This document shows, piece by piece, positions 11,319-35,600 of a stretch of 64,000 nt of DNA (position 1 is its first letter; each line of letters begins with the position of its first letter). Source of the stretch: Sanderia malayensis (taxonomy: Eukaryota > Cnidaria > Scyphozoa > Semaeostomeae > Pelagiidae); contig RQOL01000828.1 in NCBI GenBank assembly GCA_013076295.1, positions 5,205,219 through 5,269,218 of the forward strand, in the 5' to 3' direction. Below the pieces are notes generated by a model that saw only the letters and a list, made by a program, of their open reading frames with translations, was not told the DNA's origin and did no database searches. Both the position numbers and the translations under genes were made by a program.

Positions 11319-11745
11319 AGCTCTGGTGGCGAAATGGCTGACACTTGTGCTTGCCACTCTTGGAGTCGCGGATCGATTCCACTGAGCTCCATTTGAAGTT
11401 GAGTTGAAGTTTAGTTGAAATTAAATGAGGCTTGGTACGCCGAGAATCAACAAGAGAAGGTAGCTCACCGGCGTACCGGGACTTTTCGTCTTTCCGTCGA
11501 GAATGATTTTTCGGCAGAAGCGCCGAAAAACCATCCGCGTATCGTACTCAACTACTAACTCAGTTGGTACACCGGGGTGACGAGGGCCAACAGTGGCGAC
11601 CTGTTCATATATATACAGCGACATCTGTTTGGAGACTCGCCACCAATATATATAATGCAGACTCTTATGCGCCAAAATTACTGCCTGAAATCGTGTGGAG
11701 AGGTTTTCCAATTGCGGGCATGAGTCAATACGCATGCGTATTCAT
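11319..11745 (+). mobile_element. tRNA-derived SINE, copy A
   Basis: The head is tRNA-like, with a diverged A box (TGGCGAAATGG, 11326-11336) and a B box (GATCGATTCC, 11371-11380) spaced as in tRNA genes. The body matches the SINE at 61391 over about 400 bases, including the CTTGGTACGCCGAGAATC hairpin region, a second hairpin (TTTTTCGGC, AGAAGC, GCCGAAAAA), CTACTAACTCAGTTGGTAC and the end GTCAATACGCATGCGTAT. It is not a functional tRNA gene, because the cloverleaf stems are broken and the sequence continues as a conserved body. Confidence 0.75.
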
Positions 11746-12900
11746 TATCTTTTGTCTCCAAGCTCAAATTTTACCTCGATATTGTGTAGTTGTATTTCCT
11801 GTATAAGTATAATTCTATTTTACCAGAGAAATCATCTTTGTGTGGTTCCTATCAATGAGGCTGTGGTTGCTTGCAAAGACAAAAATTACAGATTATAAAC
11901 TTCCCACAATGTGACTAATTCCCAAATTTCTATTACTCGGTATTCCATTACCTTTTATGGCATTTGTATTGCTTTTATTTTTTATCTAATTTTTTAATTA
12001 TCTTTGGTCTTGAAATGCAGACTTTCTCAATTGTTCTAGCCAGTCTCGATTCTTGTTGTCTTTGACTAACACTCGGAGAGCAGAGGGAGGGAATTATTTG
12101 TTTTCAAAGAAATGAATACTTTGAATAGCAAGACGAAAACGCCGAACCCAAGGAAGAATGCTTCTTTGCTGTCGCGAAGTACATTTTGGTAATAATTTCT
12201 TACTGTTTGTATCTGCTTGTTTTTTGTAAGTATTTGCTCATCTGGGAGTGTTTGTAGACGTCTTGTGAATCTCAAGGTGGGGTTGGTGCAGCGCGTGATA
12301 AAATGGCGCAGCAATTGAAATACTTATGACACTCTGAATAAGTTTGTTCGGACATTTTTTTGATTCTCATGCGAAATTCATAATAGAAGCTTAAACATGA
12401 AGCTTCTAATTTTTATTATTTTTTATTATCAAACTGTGTCAAGCTTGCGCTCACTGAGTATCAAGCATATTTCAATGGAAATAACAAAGGAACTAGTTGT
12501 GTTAGCATGAGTTCGAGGAACTAGTTCGCATTTCCAAACCATCGAGTTTTAGCAAGGTCAGATGCCTTGTTACCATTTTTTCATGTGATTTTAAATACAT
12601 AATTTTTCACGTAAGCTTTTGACACAATTTTTGCATGATAATATAGCTATAGCGGAATTAACGAAATATATTGGCATTAATTGCGATTTAAAATAATTAA
12701 TTCATGATTACGTTTATAAGCCATTGACTTTTGGGATAGATTGGCAACGTAATAACTTCCCCTGGTTTGTGCAATTATGATCATTACGTGTCTATTGACT
12801 GGTAAGTTGAATGAGTTAATTACCGCTTGCATAAAATCACACTTCAGCCCGGTTTACACGGACGGAGCCAGTCAAATTTATAGCCACTCAAGCACTATAA

Positions 12901-13405
12901 GGGCCTGTTCATATGAGGTGAGCTGGCCCACTGAGGTGGGATCAGTTTCAGTTTGCATTCATATGGACATTTTATCCCACCCAGGTGGGCCAGTTCCGCT
13001 TTGAAACTGAGAACGAAACTTTTGGCGCAAATTTGAAAATAATTCCTTCATTTTATAATTTCTTGCCTTGCTAGTCAGTCATATCAGTATTGTAAATCAT
13101 GAATTAAAAACAAAAAACATCATTACAAACATAGTAACACCGCAGAGTAGATTTGCGCTTGCGCATTATTGACGATTTCATCCCACCTCACCGGGCTGGC
13201 CCACTGAATCGTGTTCATATGGGAGATTTTTATCCCACCTCGGTGAGATCCCACTGCCACGACAGTGAGATCTCACTCAAGTGGGATAGCTCACGTCCAT
13301 ATGAACGCAAAAATATTTTCACATACAAATCACTGTGTCAACGGGATCTCACCTCGGTGGGCTATCCCACCTCGGTGGGCCAGCTCACCTCATATGAACA
13401 GGCCC
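12901..13405. repeat. Harbinger/Tourist-like MITE of 505 bp
   Basis: It is flanked by TAA on both sides (12898-12900 and 13406-13408), the TWA target duplication typical of PIF/Harbinger. The ends are GGGCCTGTTCATATGAGGTG and its complement ending CATATGAACAGGCCC. Sub-terminal motifs GGTGGGAT and GTGGGCCAGCTCACCTC recur in both orientations. There is no transposase frame. Confidence 0.8.
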
Positions 13406-14065
13406 TAAGTAATGTATAATCCCTGCTTAGGGATTATATATTATACAGTCGCTTGAGTTGCCGTGAGCTTTCTGAAAAACAAACAGTGGTTTTTCAAGCC
13501 AAGGAAAGTTCACTGTTTTTTCAGTCCTGGTGAGCAAGGTTAGAAAACTCAACAAGCCAGTACGCAACATAATTCCAAAATGAGACTGTATAAAATCGAT
13601 ATAGAAACTTAAACGCAATAAAAAATGAATAAAACCCAAGTTAGGCCCAAGTTAAACGTTCCTAACAACATCCCGGTAGGGCGAGCGCCACCGCAATTTC
13701 TTAAACAGTGGGCGCAGGTGCACCCATCAGATTTTTCAACAAAAATGCGACTAAATAAATAAATAACCATTATTGATATCATATCATAAATATGAATTTT
13801 TTGATAATATTTCGAGTCCTAAGCAAGCTTCTGACAACTTTGAAGACACCAGATACACTCTTGGGTCCTTTGCCTATCAATCCCTATTGTTATACTGTAT
13901 TCCTCATTATCTTTACGCCAATATTGTGTTCAGGCCAAACTGATCTTTGCCAAACACTGTCTTTTTGCTTTTCAGAATTTGTTCGCTTTAAGGTAATAAA
14001 GTTACCTGAAATCACATTATTTTAGGTCCAGCTTTATTACCCTTAAAAACCTATCTATCGTATAG

Positions 14066-25348
<11,283 letters not shown>

Positions 25349-27376
25349 AAAACGAACTCATGTGAAATCACATGTATAATAATGATAATCACCTGGGGCA
25401 CGTCCTGGAAAATATGTTTTTGGCGTGTATGTGTGTCTCTTTTGAATCAAATCAACCAATCAATTATCAAACAAAATTATAAATTTTTCTCATTCTGTCA
25501 TACAAATTTCTTAAATTCTATCACACAAGGTTTACGACACCAGCAGAGCACTGATCTATAAGAAATCTTAAGGCGGGTTTACACGATCGTTTTTTGCCAA
25601 CATTTTTTTTGATATTGGACTGCGAAGCTGAAGAAGGATCGTGTAAATGGCCAAAATTGTTGGCTTGGCATGCTGTTTTTAATCCGCTTATCTGCTGTTA
25701 ATCACCCATCGTTGTAAATTTTATTTTGATTCAAGGTCAAAATAAAATCGCTCCATCATTTTTTTTCAAAGACGCCGACAATGCCTGACGTCATGTTTGA
25801 CTCGGAGGGTTTCGGGAATCACAAAGTTGGGGTGAAATAAGAAACACTAGACCTTTAATTTGCTTTTTCATCAACAGAACAAACAGGAATACTAAATTCT
25901 CAGGTAAAATATAACAGTTTATACGCAAAAGGTTTTTAAACAAAAAAATAACAAGTGAATATAGCAACACTAGAACAACAACTGAAGAACATATCTACGA
26001 GAAATTTATACTATAAACACTTCCATTGCCATGGAACCTGTCCAGGCCCAAAAAATGGTCTGCAAATGTCTGTCGAACACTTTTTACAGAGGCCTTGGTA
26101 TTGTTGCCTTTGGATCTGGGAGATAAAGGCTGAAGGCATGTATTCGATTTCGCTTGTCTCCATCGTCTTTCGATAACAACGTTGCAGAACATTTTTTGGG
26201 CCTGGACAGGTTCCATGGCAATGGAAGTGTTTACAGTATAAACTTCTCGTAGATATGTTCTTCAGTTTGAATTGTGTTGCTATATGTATATATTCACTTG
26301 TTGATTTTTCGTTTAAAAACCTTTTGCGTATAAACTGTTATATTTTACCTGAGAATTTAGTATTCCTGTTTGTTCTGTTGATGAAAAAGCAAATTAAAGG
26401 TCTAGTGTTTCTTATTTCACCCCAACTTTGTGGTTCTCGAAACCCTCAGAGTCAAACATGACGTCAGGCATTGTCGGCGTCTTTGAAAAAAAGTGATGGA
26501 GCGATTTTATTTTGACCTTGAATCAAAATAAAATTTACAACGATGGGTGATTAACAACAGATAAGTGGATTAAAAACAGCATGCCAAGCCAACAATTTTG
26601 GCCATTTACACGATCCTTCTTCAGCTTCGCAGTCCAATATCAAAAAAAATGTTGGCAAAAAACGATCGTGTAAACCCGCCTTTATAGATCAATGCACCAG
26701 AGCGAAAAATGTGGAATGCAAAGATCTCTACCTGGGTCTCCAGATCGAGGCAATAGATCCGCACTCAGCGATCGTGGCGGGAATTTTTTTGCTTTGGCGT
26801 TGGCCGCCTTGATTAAATTCTTTGCACGTGTGGCTACTTTTGTCTTTCGCTGAAATTCTGGAAGGCATAAAGTTTTGACGTTTGGCTTATAAAGGTAATA
26901 GCATTTTACCGTAGGATATCAGCGGAGCTCTCAACATCGAGGTTGCTGATTAACCCCATGTTGATATAAAATTATTTACTACTGGCATTAGGTTAACAGA
27001 AGAACAGTGTTGGATTGTTGACAAGTTCTATTCCACCTATTATCACCAAGATCTTGAAAATCGATAAGGTGGATGTGTGTGGGATACCCTTGGGGGCGGG
27101 ACATGTATATAGCATGGTTGAATATATCAGGCCTATTATTGAAGGAACTGTTAGTGATGATTTAAGTTATTAGCTACATGACACACAAACAAAAGGGAAT
27201 ATTTTTTCTGTTGGAACTCTGTTGCAATGCAAACAGATAATTGTGTTTGAAGGTGGATGGCAGAGGGGGTCTAGAAAAGGTAGTTTAAGGAACTTACTGC
27301 CATCAATAGTGTAAGATTATCTCACCCTACTTACATACTAAAGCTTTGTTTCTTATTTTTCCAGTACATTGGAACC
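25349..27376. other. Interval between ABCC4-like gene and RAD50
   Basis: It holds the 3' end of the ABCC4-like gene, a 1.1-kb fold-back element (25571-26681) and about 700 bases before RAD50 with no other gene. A polypyrimidine tract and CCAG end at 27364, twelve bases before the RAD50 ATG, so RAD50 probably has a non-coding first exon in 26700-27300. Confidence 0.5.
25571..26681. mobile_element. 1.1-kb fold-back element, Harbinger-like
   Basis: Two arms of nearly 490 bp (about 25571-26057 and 26190-26681) are near-perfect inverted copies around a spacer of about 130 bases. The outer ends are AGGCGGGTTTACACGATCG and its complement. Both sides are flanked by TTA (25568-25570 and 26682-26684), which fits the TWA duplication of PIF/Harbinger. 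Short frames inside are mirror images of each other and not genes. Confidence 0.8.
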
Positions 27377-27867
27377 ATGGCAGTAGTTGAGAAGATGTCC
27401 ATTCTGGGCATTAGAAGTTACAGTCCAAATGAAAGAAGTATCATAGAGTTTCAAACTCCTTTGACATTAATTGTTGGATCAAATGGCAGTGGCAAAACTG
27501 TAGGTTTCCCCAAGTCATTTTTTTCAAGTAATTTACTAAAATTGTGTTCATGCAGTACTGAATTTAAGGTCCAGAATGCAGAGTGTGGCACTTTTTGGCA
27601 AGATCCTGGGTGAAAAGGGACCAAATTCTGTTGTTCCACCTCTATTGTTCTATTCTTTTTTTCTGTTGTTTTTTCGACTGTGCAAGTGTCATATTTGCTG
27701 TGTGCATTTAAAAATAGGTGTATCTTATATGAGTGTTGCAGAGAGAATATGAATGCATCCACATCACGTTTCATATCAAAGAAGCATCTCTTGCAATTGA
27801 TGTATCATTGAATAGCTCTGCATACTACTACTAGTACTACTACTTCTATTACTACTACTACTTCTAT

Positions 27868-27905
<38 letters not shown>

Positions 27906-30900
27906 TTGCTAAACTAGTTCTACAAAAACAAATACTACTACTACTAATTACCATTACTACTACTACTAGTTCTACAACTACAACTACTACTGCTGCTAGT
28001 ACTGTATTAATTTAGAGGTTGCCCGGTTGTATTATTTTACAGACCATCATAGAATGCTTGAAGTATATTACCACTGGAATGATGCCACCTGGTAGCAAGA
28101 ACTCTGCATTTGTGCATGATCCAAAGGCATGTATTGCATCTCCTGTCTTTTCTTTGGTCAGCCTTTGTGTTGGCTAATTCATATTTCAATCTAAACTTGA
28201 AAATGGATTACCCTTGATTTATAATTTAGAGCTTTCTGTATTTGTCAATGGCGTAGATAGGAAATTTTATAGGGTGGGGGGGGGGAGGGAATATTTATTT
28301 TCTCGATAAGATCAGCAATTTTCCGACAAAACGGCAGTTTAGCTCTACAGGAGGGTTTTTCGCCCCTCCTGACCCCCCTCTAACTACGTCACTGGTATTT
28401 GTTAATATGTAATGACAGCACGTTTGATGCATTGATAAAGATTTGTCTGTTTCTTTCTGAATTTAACACACGTATTTGCATTTATATATTTATGTACAAT
28501 TGACATTTGCTATCTTCACTACATGAGCATTTCCTATCTGGAGCAAATTTCAATTCCCTCTTGTTTTGGTATATTATGGTTGAGATATCTGTTGTTTTGA
28601 ATATTTGCCATTTCGAATAATTTTAATTTTTTCTTGAGAGTTTGACATAGTGGATGTCAATTGTGATGAAATTTGTTATGAAATTTGGCATCAACAACCT
28701 TCTAATTTATTCATTGTTTGTTAACTAGTGTAAAACCTAACAATTTTCCACCTTTTACTTTTTATATTAATTTTGTTTAATTTTTAACTTTCCTTGTTCA
28801 ATCCAATTTGTATCCCCTCTTGGCATTCGACAAGGGAAGACACTATCACAGTTTTGATTTACTATTATAAAACACTTAAAATATAATTAATTGGTCATTC
28901 ATAGTTGTATAGTGTTTGTCCAAGCACAAATGGGATTGATTTTAACGTGAATCCCATCTGTGCTGGAAAATATACCAGCTGGAAAATAATGATGTATTAT
29001 GCATATTTATGACTGTTATTGATAGTCTGTCTGACGATTTGCGCAAAACTCAGAGTTACAGAAAATCAGTTTTTCCTTTGTTTGTATTTTACAATGACGG
29101 TGTCACTATATAATATGTAATACTGTTTTATTAATAGGTGGCCTGTGAAAGGGAAGTTAAAGGACAAGTAAAGCTGAGGTTTACTGATGTTGCCGGTAAA
29201 AGATATTTTGTCACAAGGATCATGGTTTCTTCACAAAAGGTAATGTCAGTTTGATTTTATTTGGCTCGTTATTTTCTTATTTCATCGTCTTAGTTAAAAT
29301 AAGAAAATAGGCAGGTTTCTTAAAATGTTTGTTTTTTATTTCGTAAAGCTAAAGAAAATCGAAACCAAATCTTTGGACAGTGTAATAATGAAAGAAGTAA
29401 ATGGAGAGGTGAGACATGTTTTATATTCTTTGCTCTTTGATCATGCAATAATCATTTGATGAAAAATCCAGCCCAACCCCGATCTGTCAAATACTACAGG
29501 AAATTAAAGAATTTTTGCAGTTAACCAGACTTGAAGTTTTCAAAAGGGGGTTATGAAAAGGGGTCAATTTCAAAGCAGGTTAGAAGCATGGAGCAAGCGA
29601 AAATTAAGTTGGAAATATGACTTGCTTGCATTCTGTTTAAAAAACTTCATCATGTGATATTATTTGAGATGATTGCGTATTCGAACGACACATTTGTACT
29701 CGAACGTCATCCATCTCGACTTGTCAAGATTGAACTGTAAATTGACCGCACTGTTATTTTCCTCTTTTCAGCGTACAAGTATAAGCAGTAGATGTGCTGA
29801 TATGAACAGAGAGGTATCTATTAATTTCTTTGTCTTTTTAACGCATTTCACCGATTCACCTTGTTAAGTCATACACATGGATAGATTGAGACTTTTCCGT
29901 TTTTGTTGTGCGACGCGCTTTCTGCAACCCGTTTTCTAACAGTCAACTATTTTACGTAGATGATAACAAGACTTGGCGTGTCGAAAGCAGTTCTAGAAAA
30001 CGTTATATTTTGCCACCAGGAAGAGGCCAATTGGTAAGCTGAACCGTTTCCCCCTAATATTGGTATTAAGATTATTGCCGTTAGCTCCTTTCTTGGAAGA
30101 ATACAGACGTTAGCATTTGCAGTATTTTAATAACTAAACAGGAATACTGTGATGTTAAGATTTAACAGGTATCTTTTTATAGCGGATATCATTAAACCAC
30201 AGAAAATGGGGTTTTCCAACACGCTTTGGAGCAACTTGTTGTCATGAAATTCTACACTGTGGACAGCTTCAAACTTTAATCTTTTCACAACCTACAGTAG
30301 CTTCAACGGGCCATATAGCTGCCCTTTATATGGGGATTTCATTGTGTGTGCCCGTATTGTGTAAGGCTAGAAATTCCGTATAAACTGAAACCAGTTGGAC
30401 CAACGCATCTTTCCATCATGTGGACGAAGTTGCTGTTGAACGAGGTTATGTAGAAATGTCCACTGTTCAGAGAATGGTGCGAGTGGGTCAACACCAATGC
30501 CTCATCACAGAGCTGTGCTCATTGTAGAGAAGGGTGCATTTTAAGAAAGTTTTCCATTACTGAAGATTGCTTCATGATGTCCACGCATTGTATTCAGTTG
30601 ATAATGGTTGCCAGAATATTGCAAAGCTTTTGTCATTAATCCATGGCAATCTTCTTGCAGGCCATTGAGTGAAGGCAAGACCCTGAAGCAGAAGTTTGAC
30701 GACATTTTCGCTGCGACAAGGTATGTCTCAATCTCGACTACAACTGTAGCAAGCAGACCAGCTGCACGTACTGCAATGTTGAAAATGCCAGCACTCCTAC
30801 TGGGTATACTCTTCTTTATGCAAAATGCATAAAATTAGATGATTAGATCAACTTTGTAACTATTATTACATAAGGCTGAGTGCGGGGATAAGTTGAAGTT

Positions 30901-32634
30901 TTTACTTGTGGTAAAACGTGAAGCGAGGCTAAGCGGGAATGAGGCTGAATTTTATGATTTACCAAGGATTGAGGCTCCCAAAATTGCGTCCCAGTGCTTC
31001 TTGCTCGGTTGAGCTGAGCAAGATAGAAGACAGGTAGCTACAGGGACGCAAGGTAGTGAGTCTACCAAGGAATAACAGATGCTACTACCCTTGTGATAGC
31101 CTTGCCACACAACGTCCAGGTTTCGCTTGCTGCGGAGGAGTTCATGGCACTGCACTGCATTGTATCACTTCACTGCATTGCTCAACCAGGGAACATGAAT
31201 TTTCCACGGGAACCATTTGCGTTTGCCATAAAATATTTACATAAACTGAAACTGCACTGCAGTTTGGCTGGCAGTTGAGTTGAACAACAGCATAAAAACA
31301 TGTACAAACTGAACTTTGTATTTTGCGGAATCCGGAATATCGATACCGAGGCCAGAAAAGAAGTAGATTAGCCCTGTTTTCTGAACATACTAAGACAAGT
31401 CGTAGTTTAGCGGGTGGTTTTTGTTGTTGTGAGTGATGCTATGATTGTTTACCAAGTCTACCCTGGTAATGCACCCCCTAAGCAGATTTAATAAGTTCCA
31501 GGGGTCTTATCAGAGTTTATACGGTATGTCTTGTTTATTATTTTAATATCTTGAAGCTGCTAGTAACAAATTGTCTTACCCTCTTACCCTAACAAAATGT
31601 CTTACTCTCTGTTCGCAGATACATAAAGGCGCTTGAAAGTATTCGATCGTTTCGTAAAACACAGGTGAAAAATCCTCCTAATGCTATCATTGTATGTCAC
31701 AGAACGTGTACATGCGTTTGAGTAGGTAAGTGGCCAGGTTGTTGTGTTGTCTGCTTATTATTACCAACAGTTGATGCTCATTTGCAGGAGCAAACGATAA
31801 AAGAATGCGGTATTGATTTGACGCATTTGAAGCAGAAGAAAGTCAAAGCCGAAGAAGTAAGTTGCTTGCTTTTGCAAATAAGCATCGCGACAACAAATTA
31901 GATCTGGTTTTATTTGTTTATACACAGGATTCTGTTATGCTTGTTGCATAAAACGTAGCCATTGAACGGCTTTTCATTTGGCTTTTCATTGCATGTTTCA
32001 AGGGTGACACAAATAAATATGTTTTGTTTTCAAGATCAAAAATGAGTTGGCTGAGACGCAAGCTCGCATGGCTGCGGCAACGGACGACATTCGAAAAATT
32101 AATAGTGATCTCTTGCCAATAGAGGTATTTGTGATATTAAAAATACTTGGTTGTATTACTACTACTACTACTACTACTAATGTTTCCGTTACTACCACTA
32201 CTATTACTGCTACTATTGATACTACTAACACTACACGCATTTTTTTTATAAGCAACTGCTTTATAAGCAAGGCAGTACTCGGCAAGGCAAAAAGTTAAGC
32301 AATTTTAGTACTGGAATGAAGACTGCTAAGCAATTTGAAAAATTGTATTTTCAGTACTTAACAGGAAATGTGAAGTGACACCATCTTATTAACAGGAATA
32401 ACCTGTGCATCATCTATTTTCAAAAAACACGAACAAAAAGTTAAGCAATTGCTAAGCAATTTTGAGTACTCAAGTTTGCTTTCCAGCTAAGCAATTTTTA
32501 GTACTGAGCCCGAGTTGAATTTGCTTATAAAAAAAATGCGTGTACTACTACTACTTCTACTACTACTATTACTACTACTACTACTACTACTACTATTACT
32601 ACTACTACTACTACTAATACTACTTCTTCTTCTT

Positions 32635-32675
<41 letters not shown>

Positions 32676-35600
32676 GCTACTACTACTATTACTACTACTA
32701 CTACTACTACCATTACTACTTCTAACACTCCTACTACTACTGTTACTAAGCTACAACTTGTCTCATAAACGTAACAACAAGAGGCAGCATAAACATCACC
32801 AGAGCTGCACTAGTAATCAACCCCTGATGCAGAATCAAACTATTAAGTTGCTTTACAGTGAGAAGCTGGCTATTAGCTGTACCTGCAAAGCTGAGCTCAG
32901 TCAACAATGTCACTGCTACGTATATTAATACTGCTGCTTTAACCACATTTACTCTCTTCTGTACCCTAATTTTGATAAGACAGTATTGACAATAGTATAT
33001 TTCAAAGTATATATATACTTCGACCACAGGCAAAGTTGACTGAAATTGACGCTGTGGCCGAAGAAGTCTTCAGACTTGAAAAGGAAATCGGTACGTTTTT
33101 TATCAATGTTCGTCACAATGATTAATATCAAACTTCATGCATGCTAATTGCACTGCGTAAACGATACTGTGTTTTGATTCACAGGAAAGCATACTTCGAC
33201 TTTGAAGCAAGTTAAGAAGAACACGAGCGAATTGGAAGAGAAGATTGAAAACAAGTTCCAAGGTGTGTAGAAATCAGGATGCTTGCAAAAGCCAGCCACA
33301 AGTTGATAAATGTTTGTTTTCTGTCTCGCCTTTTTATAGTATGCTGAGGTTTTACGTTCTATTCTTGTTTCTTCTTCATTTAGGTTCGTTTGACGAACTC
33401 TTGGACGCTAATTCTGAGTTCAGTGAAAAGATTCGCTTACAAGAAGTTGGACTTAAAAAGGTAATGAATTCACATTTATTAATTCATCAAGGTAGGATGG
33501 TTCTCACATCTTTCATCAATTTATTAAATTGATTAATTCACTGATTGATTCATTGATTCATTGATTCATTGATTCATCGATTCATCGATTCATCGATTCA
33601 TCGATTCATCGATTCATCGATTCATCGATTTATCGATTCATCGATTCATTGATTCATCGATTCATTGATTCATCGATTCATTGATTCATTGATTCATCGA
33701 TTCATCGATTCATCGATTCATCGATTCATCGATTCATCGATTCATCGATTCATCAATTCATCGATTCATCGATTCATTGATTCATCGATTCATCGATTCA
33801 TCGATTCATCGATTCATCGATTCATCGATTCATCGATTCATCGATTCATCGATTCATTGATTCATCGATTCATTGATTCATTGATTCATCGATTCATCGA
33901 TTCATCGATTCATCGATTCATCGATTCATCGATTCATTGATTCATTGATTCATCGATTCATCGATTCATCGATTCATCGATTCATCGATTCATTGATTCA
34001 TTGATTCATCGACTCATCGACTCATTTGTTGTTTCGAACAGATTGAGAGCAATATCAAGCGATGCTCAGTAGAATTGCAAGATCTGACTAAAACCCGGAC
34101 TGACGCCTTAATGCTCCACGGAAAGTTGGAACAAGATGCAGAGGTAAGTGGTTGTGTTTAATAATGCTTTGCAGTTCAATCTCCTTGTCGGCGAAAAACA
34201 TCCTAATATTTCGAACTTGCCAGTATAACGAGCTAAACATTTGGCATCTTGAACTGCTTCATAGAACAATTTCCCCACGGTAAGGCCTCCCTATCGATAA
34301 GATGAAATAATGTTTCTTTTTCTTCAATCTCTGTTACATTGAGAGAGTTATTTATCACACAAATTGTGTAATTTGTCATTATTACAATAATTTTTCATTA
34401 CGATTGTGACATGTTGTTTTGAGCACTCAATTGCAGCTCTGATGACGCGGTAGTAACATCGACTCCAAACGTCCTAGTTAAGAACAGTCTTGTTTGCGAA
34501 ATGATAAACTTCTATTATTATAATGACAATTGCTGAACAGACAAACACAAACATATTTCCGATTATTTTTCATGTTTCTTGCTTGGTTTCGTTTTCTGGC
34601 TTTTGTCTGCTTGCTGTATCTCATTCTATGTTTTTTATTGTTTTATTGATTTTATAATTTTTCTTAATAGATGCAGAAAAAGAGAATTGTTACCCGTGAC
34701 AAATTGGTAGAGAGTTTAATTGATGAATACGATCTTCCAGGTAATACGACAAGTTTCAAACCTCTCCTCTTTCCACTTCTTCCTTCTCTCTCTACCAGAT
34801 AATTCGGATTCTAAACAAGGACCCGATGACTAAGAGAATATAGGAACATCGAATTTTACATTTATCTTGTATTTTATGTTATTTTTTAAATTAATTTGCT
34901 TTTAATTTCTATCTTGGTCAACAGTTGCAAACAGAGGTTCATATTCTTCTGATTTTCTGCGTTGCTATCGGTCTTATGTACAACAGCTAGAAGATAATGC
35001 TACTAGAGAACAGGTAAAGATTGCAACGAAAAGCTGTTCATCTTTTATGTGCCATATTTTATTGATTACACTCATTGCTGTTATTTATTTTGATGGTTAA
35101 AATCTGCAAGTAGTTATCAATCCTTTTATTTAATTGCAGAAAATTCTCGAAAATGAGCTTGATGAACTGACAACGAAAATCAACAAAGTCACCAAGTCGA
35201 ATCATGACTTTGAATCGACTATCAAACACAAGAATGATTCTATGGTGAGTGATCCCTAGACTCATTGCATTGCGTCCCTGTGTCTCGCTCGTGTTTTCAC
35301 TTCACAATCGAGACTCTTATAATAATTTCAATCTTTGATCGGTACAGAACTTCAAAATATTCAACGGCCAATTTCGGTCCTCTTCTGGGTATAATTATTG
35401 GTTAGGTTTTCATTTTCGTTCTCTTTCTGGCGTACTACTCCAATGAGTGTCAGACGAAAAGCTTTAGTAGTTATTATGTTTCGCTATGTTTCCGATTTTC
35501 AAAGCTATTTTATAATAATTTCAACTATCTCTTTTCTTTGCTTCCCATTCACAAAAGCTTGATTTTCAGACAAAAGAAGACCTTAGCTAAAAGAAAGTCA

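Larger units (their letters stand above)
8136..14065. other. FAM20B 3' side and long gene-poor interval
   Basis: Nearly 6 kb with no confident gene. It contains a candidate poly(A) signal (8363-8368), a MITE (8387-8678), a possible transposon-protein remnant on the minus strand (10075-10353), a SINE (11319-11745) and a Harbinger-type MITE (12901-13405). The missing first coding exon of the ABCC4-like gene should lie here or further upstream. I looked for a short exon ending in two bases before a GT and encoding an aromatic-rich N-terminal segment, and found no convincing one. Confidence 0.5.

Noticed and set aside
25955..26461. Open frames on both strands between ABCC4-like gene and RAD50
   Set aside because: They are mirror images produced by the arms of the fold-back element and have no protein similarity.
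32515..32928. Long poly-leucine frame (and poly-valine on the other strand)
   Set aside because: It is the translation of an ACT trinucleotide microsatellite inside a RAD50 intron.
33665..33940. Repetitive frame IHRFIDSS, and a resemblance to a CRISPR-like array
   Set aside because: The 8-bp units are contiguous without spacers, in an intron of an animal gene. This is a minisatellite.
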